A DNA stretch of 64,000 bases from Triops longicaudatus. Taxonomy: Eukaryota > Arthropoda > Branchiopoda > Notostraca > Triopsidae. Positions 39,601-50,654 of the stretch are shown here, one piece after another (positions within the stretch are counted from its first letter, which is position 1; the number at the start of each line of letters is the position of its first letter). A program made the translations under genes and the position numbers. The stretch covers positions 124,001-188,000 of the forward strand of contig JAGQDJ010000080.1 of the NCBI GenBank assembly GCA_022885665.1, given 5' to 3'. A model generated the notes under the pieces. The model worked only from the letters and a program-made list of their open reading frames with translations, ran no database searches and was not told where the DNA came from.

Positions 39601-42600
39601 TGTGCTCGTCTTTTACGTGGCTACGGGAGAAAGGGCTCGTGTGTCAGTTGTGCAAATTGGCTTGCCATAAGAAATGCTACGAACGGGTTACGGCTGAGTG
39701 CGGTGGCGCGCAAGATAGTAATGGACACCATGAGAGTACTTCCCCAGTAGCTCGTGTGCTGCGGAATGATGATGCGCGCCGGTTGAGTGCTTCTGCCGAC
39801 GCGTGGTTGTTTGGAGTGCCTTTGGAAAAGCTAGTTCCCAGCGCCGGGTCGAGTTGTCGGGTACCGCCGCTGATAGATCGCCTGATGTCCACCATTGAAC
39901 TCGTCGGGATGTATACCGAAGGCTTGTACCGGAAATCGGGCGTCACTTCGCGTGTGCAGCAGTTGAAACGCTCACTGGAAGAAGAAGCCAAAGCTCAAGT
40001 AAATTTCCCTACATTTTGTAAAAAGTTTTTGATGAAAAATTCTTTTATTTTCCTACTTTTGACTGAAAAGGCCAAGGGAGACACATCATATAGTGGAATA
40101 GATCTAAAAGAGCAGCCCATACACGCCCTGACCGCTGTGCTCAAATCATTCCTACGGGAAATGCCTCAGCCTTTGCTTACTTTCGACCGGTATGACGATT
40201 TCCTGAGAGCAGCGGATATGGCAGACCCCAAAGAACGTGTCTCGACGTTATTGGGCTTGGTCCAGGATTTGCCTCGGGCTCATTTTGATCTCCTTGAACG
40301 TCTCGTCTTTCATCTTACGAGGTAATGTCCTGTAATATTTTTGATCTTACAAACAAATTAGGTTTATCAACAAAAGTTTCATATTTCTATAGATTCTTAT
40401 CGTGTCTGTGTTCCTCGTTTAATTTTTATAATTTATTTGTTTATTTGTGCTTGGAATTTTTTTATTTTTCATTCCATTGTGAGTGGCTCATTTTTCCTGT
40501 TATGAGTTTTTAATTGATGTTGCGTGATCTTTCGGGTGTGACCTCATAAGAATAGGGGAGATTTGCAAGCTTACTGTATTTAGACTCGTAGTTTTTCACA
40601 TTTTGTATTTTAATATTCGTGTTATTTGATTCTTTCTTTTTCTCTAGAGTGGCGCTAAACGAAAAGTTTACGAGAATGAACGCGAATTCATTGGCAATCG
40701 TCTTCGCACCGTGCATTTTGCGCACCTGTCGTGTCCAGCAAGCGCAGGACTCCTTGATGTCCGTTGGCAAGCAGACTCTCTGTCTAGAAATCTTGTTAAG
40801 CGAACAACTGAAGCGCGTTTCGGGCAAACTGGCCGATATCAATAACCTCGATGCTGCCTGTTTAAGTTATGATACGAGGTTGTGTGCCTTAAGAGCGTCG
40901 AAGGTATGCTAAAACGTGAACGAACCGTTATTGAATCCGTCTTTCGCCGAACACTTCCCACCTACTCGCCCCTAAAACCGCTCTGACCTTAACCTACTTG
41001 TCAAGCCTTTTTGCGCCTAATATATAACCAGTTTTACCTTAACCCTACACCCCCTGCGTTACCTGTCAATCATAATATCATTCCACCTCCCCTGCTGCGC
41101 AACCCTTAACAGCACGTACCTAGCAAAAGGTTGAACCGTTATGCATTCACGTGTGTTGCTAAGAGCCTCATTTGTCTTAGATGTATCCCTTTGGGAGAAG
41201 CAACGAAGCATTACATTCTTCTTCGGCCTCCAAAGACAATAGCTTAGCTTCCACTGTGGATTCCAGCTGCTCCTCGTCGACTATGGCCGCCATGGGAGAC
41301 TTGAAGGAATCGGAAGAAGCCTTGTTGGCTCAGCACATCAAAGATATTCGCGAAGAAAAGGCCGCCCTGGCTGCCACTTTACCTTCTTTGGCTCGCACGG
41401 CATCGGATGAAGATTTGCTGTCCACCGACGGCGACGTAGATGATGGAGATAGTCAAGGAGGCTCTGGGGATGATATCAGCACACGTTCTAGTCAAATAGG
41501 TAATTGAGAAGCATCAACTCGTCCATGTTTAGCGGCAGCTGGGCTCAGTGATCATGAAATCTAAGCGGCGATACTCTTTAACCCTTTACTATCCTTTTTT
41601 CTTTTGTTGGGTATTTAGGTCAAAGTTTGATCTACCAATTGTCGTTACTTTAAAAACATATAAAAAGTAAATTATTCGCTTTGGGTTTTGATGACATTAC
41701 AAGTCTCTTTGGCTTGAAAATTGTTCTACTCTTCGGCGCCTCCGCAGGTCCGACGCAGCTGTTGCTTGATTACAGGTGCTTAAGGAACACCGAAATGATC
41801 GTCAAATGGGACTTGTGAGGTTTTCTTTGTCCAAAACAACTTTAGAGTAGGGAAGGTGTTTGGTAACCATAAGGTATTGCGATTGGTAGATTGGCCTTAG
41901 CCTACGTCAACTAATTTGGGAAGGTTCTTTGGATAATAATATCTTCTTTTTCCGTTACCTTTTCGTTTTCTTCCCTTTTGTTTTACGTTACTTTCCCGCT
42001 AGACGTTACTGACCTTTGTCTTCCTTCTCGCGTACTTGAAAAGCGTGCCTCTCTACCACACGATCTTCCCAACAGTCCCAGCAAACCTTCTATCTTCCGT
42101 CAAGTGTCCAGCAACGTATAATATGTGTTCATTTTCGTACATTTGCTGGGACGTTGGGACAAAGCAACCTTTTTCTTACCTTTGTCTTAACCTGGAGACT
42201 CCTTACGTTCGTGTCAGTGTCGCAATCCGTATGTGTTTGTCGACAACCCTATCCCCTTTCATTTGTTTCTAGTGACATGTGTGGCGACGACGCCTGCAAT
42301 TAAGCACGCCTCCAAAGGCAAGTTAGTCATCCAGGTCCATGGACAGCGCCCCGCCCCATTGTCAAAGCGTTCGTCGAACAACGCGTACTCTGAATGGGAG
42401 CAGCGTTTGAGTGCTGGCCGGCAAGCCATCGAAGAGGAAGCGCGAGTGTGGCAGCAGAAGGAAAATTCGTTCGAAGAAGGTTCAAAGCGGTATCTCCGGC
42501 GACAGCGACAAGTACCGTCGTTCAAACCGGCAAGCATTGAGCATTTGAAGCCCTGTATTCCGTATATCGATGACGATATCAGGGACAATGACGGCTCCGT

Positions 42601-42658
42601 TACTTCCAGTTACCAAGCTATGGATGTCGAACTAGATGAAGATGCTATTATGGTTTAA
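22317..42658 (+). CDS. MYO9: unconventional myosin IX (RA - motor - IQ - C1 - C1 - RhoGAP)
   Basis: An actin motor that carries a RhoGAP domain and inactivates Rho at actin structures. Exons: 22317-23261, 29893-29987, 30126-30288, 30419-30554, 32167-32357, 32783-33168, 33263-33398, 33868-34115, 34940-35183, 35371-35754, 35847-36071, 36190-36305, 36472-36827, 36889-36966, 37879-38586, 38647-39014, 39079-39243, 39315-39998, 40071-40321, 40648-40903, 41181-41499, 42273-42658. All phases agree, giving about 2279 aa (human MYO9A 2548, MYO9B 2157). Features in order: N-terminal RA domain (~30-130); motor with P-loop GESGSGKT (273-280), switch I NNNSSRFGKF (325-334) and switch II DIFGFE; about four IQ motifs (~940-1045); Ser-rich linker; C1 domains ~1437-1490 and 1727-1777 (the first has unusual spacing); RhoGAP ~1814-2025 with arginine finger GLYRKSG (R1854). 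Two C1 domains match the MYO9A layout. The start ATG lies two bases after the acceptor CTCTTAG, so the 5' UTR is probably spliced. Class IX is, to my knowledge, absent from Drosophila. An extra 32-codon cassette exon at 42003-42098 is possible. Confidence 0.94.
24435..24587. repeat. hAT-like MITE with perfect 8-bp TSD, in myosin IX intron 1
   Basis: A 153-bp element. The left end is CAGCGACGGTGGAACTG, and the right end read in reverse complement is CAGTGACGGCGGAACGA. Both flanks carry the identical 8-mer TACGTTCT (24427-24434 and 24588-24595). A CAG..CTG terminus with an 8-bp duplication is the hallmark of hAT-superfamily transposons. The interior is G-rich then C-rich with no reading frame, so the element is non-autonomous. 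Confidence 0.88.
33592..33708. repeat. (TTA)n microsatellite plus T-run/G-run, myosin IX intron 7
   Basis: About 65 bp of TTA repeats is followed by a T-rich run ending in 13 consecutive G (about 33673-33708). It lies in the intron between myosin exons 7 and 8. A similar T-run/G-run occurs in intron 3 at about 30300-30323. Long G runs could affect assembly quality here. Confidence 0.85.
37477..37690. repeat. decayed minisatellite in myosin IX intron 14
   Basis: A roughly 20-bp motif, GTAGGGACAGTTAAGACAC, recurs in degenerate form at about 37477, 37536, 37569, 37589, 37609, 37647 and 37665. Spacing is close to 20 bp or multiples of it. No coding role is apparent. It looks like an old tandem array that has accumulated substitutions and deletions. 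Confidence 0.6.
42003..42098 (+). other. candidate cassette exon of myosin IX
   Basis: The long pyrimidine tract before CTAG at 41999-42002 is a strong acceptor. With the incoming phase 1, the frame is open for 32 codons (Asp-Val-Thr-Asp-Leu-Cys at its start) and leaves in phase 1 at a donor GTCAAG, so it can be included or skipped without frameshift. The donor is weak. A better GTATAA donor at 42116 would break the frame. Existence is uncertain. Confidence 0.35.
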
Positions 42659-43617
42659 ACGACCTAGTGATCCCCCTAATTAGCCTTGGGAACTTTTTTA
42701 GCTGCCAGAGCCACAAAAAAGGAAGGAAACAAAAAACATTTACATGCATACTACAAGGTTGCAAATGTGCAATACGTGATGATGATAACAGCGATAACAA
42801 ACAGAGGGAAAATATTTTTACTGTGTATTTTGGTGCCAAGGAGTCGAAAAACTAAAAACATTTTTATTGGAAAAGTGGGCCTGGACGGATGCACGAAAAG
42901 CAAAGGGAAGTCTGTAGTTCGTGTAGGAATCTCTGTATGGGTTAACCTCAGGGAGTTAATGCCCCCAGATTTTCGTCAAGAATCACCACCCTAACGGGTA
43001 AAAATTCGTCGTGGCGCGTTTTGGGTCTGGCTAATAAGCGTGATCCAAAAAAATGGCTTTCAATTCCTGTAGCCTACTCAATACTCGAGGAATTCTTACA
43101 GATTGCGGTGGCTTTTTTCCCTCCCCTATTGTTCTTACCCTTTTGTTTTACAAGAGTTTGTGTTAACATAAATATGGCGAATCGCCCACTGTACCAATAC
43201 CTTTCAATGCTGTAAAATGTAACCCGGGTATCTGTGCGACTTCTTGTATATCAAGCGCTTCCCTCGCCACGGAATAAAACGTTTAAGATTTACGGTTTCG
43301 AGCAAAAACAACGCATGCAACATTCGCGTGTAGAATAGGATTAACGCCTTAAAGTAGAGTATTGCTGCGGATTCGAAGCAAACCGAAAGCATGGAGGAAG
43401 AACGTGTTAAAAATCGCACTGAGCACTACAAATTGCAAGGAAAATTTTCCTAGAGATTTATGACCTGAAGCAGAAGTCACCTTCGGTTTGTCAATATCTC
43501 GTTAAACCATAGGTGGCGAATACCGTCGGCAAATGGGCATCGTGTAAGTCAGTTCAAAAGGAAGTAAATAAACATGCATGGTTTCCACTCTTGATTGCCG
43601 AAATCTTCTTCCCTATA

Positions 43618-43700
43618 CAGCAGCGGTCCCAAAACTTTTTGGAGCCAGGGATCACTTTCAGGCATGAATTTTTTTCTTCGACCCACAGTTTTATCGGTTG
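43618..43700. repeat. hAT-like transposon terminus
   Basis: The sequence starting CAGCAGCGGTCCCAAAACTT and continuing TTTTGGAGCCAGGGATCAC closely resembles the well-known animal hAT ends of the type CAGCGGTCCCCAACCTTTTTGG. No complete element can be delimited. The opposite end may be the one at 46258-46326. Confidence 0.5.
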
Positions 43701-44394
43701 AAATGAAAATTAAAGCCATTCCAGACTACCTGATCTCAGGCAAGGTAAGGCGGTGATGCTTCTAGTAGAAAACGATTTTTTAGAAAGTTTTACAATTGAA
43801 CTTAAAGCAGAAATTGTAGCTAAAAATGGTTCACGGGCTGATTCAAATGAGATTGAAGCGATCAGATGCGCAGACATTTCCAACAATTGACATGTGTTGC
43901 AATTGCAATTCTTCATGGCCCGTATTAAAAAAAAAGAAAAAATAAGACAAAAGCAAATCATAATAGACGGGTTCTACCAATCAGATCCGACCAAGAAAGC
44001 CAAACAATGGATTTTTTTTGTTAATTGGATTTAATTTCTTCGATTCCTCTTTGATTTAACAGCATGTTTGCTTGATTTTGTACCATTAGATAGCGTCACT
44101 GCAACGCAAACTCGCTCAGGTCTTCTCGCTCTCGCAAAAATTAAAGAGCGAGCTTCCTTCGTTCACTCACGGATCACGAGCTCCAGCTGCAAAATTTATA
44201 TCAATTAATCGTTCGGTACGAATTTTTTTAGTTAATTAAAAAAAATAAATTGCGCTAAATCTAAATTTTTATTTTATTTTAATTTATTTTGGAGGAACTA
44301 TTTTTTATATAGGGAATTTTTAAGCGTTGAAACAGAGAGAAAACTGCTACTGTTTTGCGTTAATTTCACGTTTTGCAGTATTCTTACCTTCCAG

Positions 44395-44770
44395 ATATAG
44401 ATTCTCCGCTGAATTTTTCTACCTAAATACATCCGAATCCGTTCAGTAGTTATAGCTTCATAGTGTCTAGACTAAATGCTCCTTTTTTCCTACTTCTACA
44501 TTCAATACTTCATATCGGCACTGGAGTTTTTTTTCGATATATTTCTTACGTTCGAAAGTTAAGCAAATAAGCCTCTTGCGAAGTAAACCTAGACTTTTCT
44601 ATGGATTTTTCCACGTAAAACACATCTTAATCTGTTCACTAGTTTTGGTCACATAGTGTCAAAACTTAATTCGTCGTCTTACACACATTAATGTGCATAT
44701 CTCGTAGGTGTCAAAACTTATCAAGCTGAAATCGTTTCCCGGGACTCTAGATTTTTCGCGTGATTTGTCA
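44395..44770. repeat. degenerate direct repeats of unknown family
   Basis: Two blocks, at about 44403-44470 and 44600-44663, share the order GGATTTTTC-ACGTAAA-ACATC--AATC-GTTCA-TAGT--ATAGTGTC with many substitutions. A weaker third block begins near 44750 (CTCTAGATTTTTCGCGTG). There is no coding potential. It is probably the interior of an old transposon. Confidence 0.4.
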
Positions 44771-46257
44771 GCATACAATCTATCGCAATTTGTGTTATAA
44801 AACGAGCTGCAGAGCGGTGCACACGTTTTCCGTCATCAATTCATGTAGTAGATACTGTAATTACTATTGAATTGAAGTTATTTGCGGTATAGAATTTCGT
44901 TGGTTGGAAAGCTGTTTGAAAAAGTTTTGAAAACATTTCAGACCGCACTCCCCATTTCCAAGTAGGCTACCATGTTAACAATAACCACATGTGTTGACTA
45001 AAGTACATGTACCCAGCTCAGTTCTGCAACAAAACTCACAATTTTAGCCACCAATGTCGTCATAAGAAGGTTGTAATGGCATGCCGTCCAGTCGGACTGC
45101 TACCTTTTAAGTGCTGAAGACTTAGGGTAGATAAACTCCAGTGAAATTCGAGGAATTTCAAGAGATTAGCTTAGAAACCGAACGTTATTTTAGGCAGCTC
45201 CGGTCAGTTAGTTTGTTTTGAAATGCTACGAGAACACATTCGCAATTTATGTTGAAATGTAAATGGAATCAAAGACATGGTCTCAACAGAATCCACAACG
45301 AAAAATATATTATATTGCGTATGTTGCGAAAAATTACTGTAGAAATTACATATATAAAAAACGTTAATTTATCTTATTGTAATTAAGACCAAGATGATTT
45401 AATCTTAGCTAATCATGATAATAAGAAATACTACGCTTGATAAAAGAAAATGTAGAGTAAGATATCCAAATGCCGTCTACTAGTCTAATGCCGTTAGTCT
45501 CCAGATCTCGGGACAGAAGCTGTTTTGTTATGCTCTAGATGTCGCGAAAGTACAATATTAAAGAAAGTGCGATCCTTTTTTCATTTGTTTACAAGCTATA
45601 TGCAGTCAAAGTTTAGGGACGTGCGCCTTAGATCCAGTGGGTTAGTTTTGAAAGCTTCTAATTTACAAGTAACAACTCAGTTCACCTATAGCTTTGGCGG
45701 CTTCGTTTCTTCTTTTTCTCAAGATCGGTGCGCATCAAAATTTTATGCTGTGAACCCATCTCTGTGGATTACTATGTAATTCCAAGTGTTTTACAAGCCT
45801 CAGGCTTAATGGCGTCTACCCTGACACATGAGTTAGAGCTTAAGAGGTCGCTAGTGTTGCACCTTGCGTCTGGGAATAAGTGAATTGGTAGTAAATTTAT
45901 TTAAAATTCCACGACGGTTGTTTCGAAGGCTGGTGTCTATTTGCTACATTAAATAAACAATGTACAAGCCTTTCAGTTGTAGCCTACAAGCCTTTTTTCA
46001 TTTATTTGAAGGGTAGGCCGCTTTTGGGCAGGCATATTTCGAAGAAGCATTTTGGATGTCTTGGCGAATATATTCGAACGTAAAATATTAACTGAAGTTA
46101 AATGGTATTAAGCTACGGATTATGGTAAAGCGATGAGTGTAAAAGGTTGCTGCAATAATTTGGTTGAAAATCTTGAGCCACGTCTTTGTGATACGCAACG
46201 CAAGCTTAAGTAGACTGCAATTGGACACAAAAATCTATAAAGATTTTTTGTCGCAGT

Positions 46258-46326
46258 GGTCAGGGCCCGGCTAGATGTCCTTTGGGGGGCGGACCCGGCT
46301 CTGGGGTTGCAGTTTGGACAACCCTG
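46258..46326. repeat. hAT-like transposon terminus (right end)
   Basis: The stretch GGGGGGCGGACCCGGCTC followed by GGGGTTGCAGTTTGGACA and ACCCTG is typical of hAT right ends. Its reverse complement starts CAGGGTTGTCCAAACTGC, partly matching the left-type end at 43618. CTATAC occurs immediately outside both ends, but not in clean register, so the pairing is tentative. Confidence 0.45.
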
Positions 46327-46581
46327 ATCTATACCGTGCTTCTGACCGGATCAAAACATTTCAAATTGGCCCGAGATCTAAGATAAAATCTGACCTATAC
46401 CAAGTTATCATACAGAAAATTCATGAAATGGAGCGTCTTTCTCTATTGTAGCGTTCTTTGATAATCTATTGATAAGACTTAAGAGTTCAAGCACCTCCGT
46501 TACTTCGTCGCAGAAGTTTCGCATTACCAAAACTTGCAACCGTGACTCGAAACTAACGCATTTTGGTTCGTGCTATGCACC

Positions 46582-49500
46582 ATGCATCGACGGTGTGTGA
46601 TTTTTCTTGTCTTGATGCTTAGTACAGTTAGTACGTTAGCAAAATCCGTGGTTTCTATGAACGATACGGAAGTTCTAATTACCTTGTTAAACATTGGGGC
46701 AAAATCTTTCAACTGGTCAGTGCCGACTACGCCATCCGCCATAGAGGGTATTAGCTCAAAATGCTTACAAGATAGTGCCTATTATGTCCAATCTTTGGCT
46801 AAATTACATCCGTGGGCCATGAAAAGTGAGTAGTACGAAATTGCATTAGACAAAAATTCAGAGTAAATTTATTCCGTGCATTTTTTCCCAACTTTTGTGT
46901 AATACCGTTTGGTTATTTACAAACAGTACGTACATGAAATTTTTATTAGTGTAATTGCTGCTATAAAGGATAAGGCTTTATCGAATTATTTATACTTAAT
47001 AGTGCTTGATGCCAGTGGCAAAATGCCCGATGGCATAATGAGTGGGAATATTCACGCAATGGGACATTTTGACCAATGCATTCGGACTCAGACTGACAGA
47101 TTTGCCGGCCAGTATTGTTCCGTGTTTTTCAAATCCGTACAAGTGAAAGAAAATGAAACTTTGTCATATGATTTAAGAATCCTCCCGAAATTCTTCGACA
47201 CAACTTACGCAGGGAACGATTGGGTACATTTTAAGCACAAACTAGCGCTGTGAATTAGATTTTTTAAAATATTTCTTGTTAACTTTCTTAAAACCAGGTT
47301 AATCTAACGAGCTTTTACGCACCTTACACCTCCAGTGTTGCCTTATGCATACCGTCAACTTGCACCGCAAACGAAGTTGATCTAGTTGCAAAAGAGCTTT
47401 TAGGTAGAAACACCTTCTACGGACACCAATTGGCGTTCGCCACCAGCGATCTTTATTGTAGAACTGCTGCAAAGAAGCACCCAATAGACACCGGGACTGT
47501 CGTAATGCTGTAAACCTACGAACTACTAGCAATCTCTGTCCAATAGGTTCTGACTTTTTCTGTTTAGCACCACATTAAGCATTATAGCACTGCTCTTGAT
47601 ACTTGGCACAGTTTACGATATCTGGCTTGCTTACTCACCCACTGTTCAAAGTAAGACACACGTTAATTGCACAACGAAGGTAGAATTCACAGCTTAGTTT
47701 CCGCAGACTCGTTAACCAAATGGCAAACGATTCTTTTGTGTTTCTCGGTGCACAAAAACGGATCTCGTGTCCTCAATGTGGAAGAAAGTAACGCGAGCTT
47801 ACGCTGTCTTCATGGAATTCGTTTCTTGTCAATGACTTGGGTTGTCATGGGCCATTCGTGGGCGCAGAATACGCAAGAATTCGCAGCAAATTGGCCAGCG
47901 CTATTACAGGTGTCTTCGAGGAGCTTGTATTCTCACTCACTTACGTGTATTTTTTAATTCTTCTCACTATTAATTTTTAATTTTATGTGCGGAACTTATT
48001 AATTTCTCTACGTTTGTTTAGGCAGGACACCGATGGACAATGCAAGCAATAACAAACGGCCTGGTTAGTGTAGATACGTTCTTTTTTCTCAGCGGTTTGC
48101 TGGTTGCCTACACCACACTTAAGGAGCTGGGCAAGACGGGCAAATTTAACGTTCTACTGTTTTACATCCACAGATATCTTCGGTAAGTACTTTTCTAAAA
48201 TCCGTAGGTGCTGAGTAGCTGCACGGTTTTTTTCTTTTTCACGCTTATAATTTGTATGCAAATTTTCTTCACTATGTCATATATCTAAGTTCCAAGGCCA
48301 CTGTATACCACTTTCTTCTAATACACAAGTTAAACGGCGAAACGGTGTGAAGGATTTCGCGAAGACTGTAAGATATTTTTACAATCTTTCTCAGCAGTCA
48401 AATTATTGAATACAAATCTCGCCGGTGACGAAAATTATTGTTTTCTCATTCTTTCGAAATGCTCTGAAATTTTTGCGAATTTCTGGCAATCACTTAAAAC
48501 GACTTTTATAAAGACCTCGTCGTCACTGGCGAGACAATACGTTCCGCAACATTACTGCAAAGATAGATTTAAAAAATTGGATGGTTTTTGGCAGAGTCGT
48601 TCACGACAGATTTGCCATTCAAACTGTATACTGAGAGAAAGTGGTGTACGGTGGCCTTAATATGTGATTCTATTTTAACTATGTGTTTGTTTTCTTTTCT
48701 TTTTAGTTTGACACCTGTCTACGCCATAATTTTGGGTTTCATCGCCAATATTTCTGTACATCTCGGTAATGGTCCTATGTGGAGTACGATGGAACTCCAA
48801 ACGCAAGAATGCCGAAGAACGTGGTGGACTAACTTACTTTATGTCAACAATATAGCAGGACCCGGTTACGCTACAAACCTTGTAGACTATTGCGATACTA
48901 AACATAACTACACTCACTACTGATGTTTTTTCCAGTGTATGGGAGAAACTTGGTACCTAGCGTGTGATTTCCAACTATTCTTATTCACTCCAATGCTTAT
49001 TTACCCCTTGTGGAAAAGTCCACGAAAAGGTGGAATACTGTTATGCGTGCTTGGAGTACTTTCCATTATTGGAAGCATGATTCAGACTGGAATTGAACAT
49101 TTGCCTCCGACTATTGTCTCTACAAGGATGTAATGTCATGTCAAGTTCACTCGTTAAAAAGAGAACTGCTTCGAAACTATTTCGCTAGTAAATGTGGTTC
49201 CTTTTTAGGGATATCACAGAAGCAACTCTTCGCTATGAAATTGATTACTACACAAAAATACTTGGTCGCTTTGCTCCATATGTCGTAGGGATCGTAATGG
49301 GGTGGATTTTACACGCCTTTAGAAGCAGGGAAATCAAACTGAGCAGGGTAATGTTGTACACCGCTATTAATCCAATGTTGAAAAGCATATTTATCATTTT
49401 AGGGTGTAGTGATACTTGGGTGGTGTGTTAGCACTGGAACAGCACTCGCAGTTCTTTATGGATTGTGTGGATACGCCGATGAAAACAAGTCGCCCGAGAT

Positions 49501-49973
49501 TAGTCAGGTCGTTTCGATATCATACTCCGGTTTGCATAAACTGGCCTGGGCTTTGTCGCTGAGTTGGCTAACTTGGGCCTGTGTCCATGGATATGGAGGT
49601 ACCCATGTCAATAAATTAATAATTGTAAAAGGACACCATTGGTTATTGTTGACATATGATAGGGTTCGTCAATACGTTTCTTTCGTGGAAAGCATTTACC
49701 CCTTTAAGTCGTTTGACATATTGCACATACCTCATCCATTTAAACTGGATGACATTGTTTTACGCCCGGAGTCGCGTTCCCATGTACTACACAACTATAG
49801 ACCAAGTAGACCGAATCTAATTTATGAGAGTGTTTTACATAATGATTCTTGCATAGGTTTTCAACTACATGGGACACCTCACAATTTCCATGGGTTTCGC
49901 ATTCATCGCATGTGTTTGCGTGGAAGCTCCATTCCTTAATTTGGAAAAGTTGCTTCTGAAATCTAGGAGATGA
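46582..49973 (+). CDS. nose resistant to fluoxetine-6 (NRF-6)-like membrane acyltransferase
   Basis: A multipass protein of the NRF-6/acyltransferase-3 family. In C. elegans, members act in lipid or drug uptake across gut membranes; the substrate here is unknown. Exons: 46582-46825, 47003-47223, 47298-47509, 47568-47650, 47707-47909, 48022-48182, 48707-48881, 48936-49129, 49209-49347, 49403-49598, 49663-49805, 49857-49973. Phases agree and give 695 aa. The N-terminus is a signal peptide (~1-20) followed by the cysteine-containing luminal NRF domain (~40-225, with ASGKMPDGI and CIPSTC motifs). The first TM helix (~230-250) precedes the acyltransferase-3 region with LHGIRFLSMTWVVMGHSW (288-305), which includes the conserved His289 and His303, and then about ten more TM helices. 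The C-terminal helix carries the family motif CVCVEAPF. A truncated tandem copy lies 1.6 kb downstream on the same strand. An AATAAA signal is 98 bp after the stop. Confidence 0.92.
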
Positions 49974-50070
49974 ATTGCTCGTAATTATATTTTCAGTGTG
50001 TTTAATCACAGTCATTCCTCGGATCAAAAATATCATGCAATTAAAAAGATCATAAAATGAAAAGAGAGAC

Positions 50071-50076
50071 AATAAA
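50071..50076 (+). other. polyadenylation signal AATAAA of the NRF-6-like gene
   Basis: A canonical AATAAA hexamer lies 98 bp downstream of the stop codon at 49971-49973. It is the first such hexamer on this strand after the stop. Confidence 0.6.
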
Positions 50077-50260
50077 TTTTATAATGAGTTAACTCTTATA
50101 TACGCCATGCCCCCCCCCCCCCCCACAAAAAAACAAAACAAAAAAAAAACATGGAACCATTGATTCTAAGGCTACTTATTGAGACTAAAAGGGAACTAAG
50201 ACACGTTCCGCGTGGTCATTGTGACTATAGCGGGTGATACACATTTGCAAGTAATAGGTG

Positions 50261-50300
50261 CAGGGGCGTGGCGAGGGGGGTTGGGGGTGCACCTCCCAAT
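50261..50300. repeat. solo hAT-like terminus
   Basis: CAGGGGCGTGGCGAGGGGGG and the following G-rich sequence are a typical CAG..GCGT hAT-type left end, similar to the MITE at 50487. No matching right end is found before the NRF-6-like pseudogene. It is therefore a fragment, or its partner has been lost. Confidence 0.4.
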
Positions 50301-50486
50301 ATCTGGTCAAAACTAGATTTGGTAAAGAATTATCATACTCGAGTCTGTAAAATCGTCACTGCAAAATTAACACGAATGGAGTTATCAATTGTATTCACAT
50401 TATTGCGCTTCTTTTTAAGAGCAAAAGGACTCAAATGTCGTAACCTTTGCAAATTCCCTTGGGTCAGCTTGTTTTGTTGCTATTTT

Positions 50487-50654
50487 CAGTGGCGTCGTGC
50501 ACTTCAAAAATTTTGGGGGGCCCGATTTTGCATTTCTCTTAATAAAAGAGTTAATGAGTTATAAATGAGTTTTAAATTATACCTTTTTTTTCAGAATGGC
50601 AAAAATTTTGGGGGGGCCCGGGCCCCCCCGGCCCCATATGGCACGACGCCTCTG
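50487..50654. repeat. hAT-like MITE with perfect 8-bp TSD
   Basis: A 168-bp element. The left end is CAGTGGCGTCGTGC, and the right end in reverse complement is CAGAGGCGTCGTGC (13 of 14 identical). Identical flanking 8-mers GCTATTTT are at 50479-50486 and 50655-50662. The interior includes a perfect 20-nt palindrome of G and C runs (50610-50629) and no reading frame. It is a non-autonomous hAT-type insertion, still well preserved and so probably fairly young. Confidence 0.9.

Larger units (their letters stand above)
42659..46581. other. 3.9-kb intergenic region with transposon debris
   Basis: This covers the myosin IX 3' UTR and its flank, then repeat remnants, up to the NRF-6-like gene. AATAAA-type hexamers are at about 43273 and 43566. 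No protein-coding family is recognisable. The region contains hAT-like termini at 43618 and 46326 in opposite orientation and a degenerate internal repeat at 44395-44770. A GCTCGCT-rich stretch at 44105-44160 resembles one at 61510-61620. Confidence 0.5.

Noticed and set aside
42003..42115. Longer version of the myosin cassette exon ending at donor GTATAA
   Set aside because: It would shift the frame into the final exon and destroy the conserved open tail.
46909..47002. Upstream extension of NRF-6-like exon 2
   Set aside because: The open frame extends 5' of the acceptor at 47001-47002, but phase agreement with exon 1 and family alignment start the exon at 47003.
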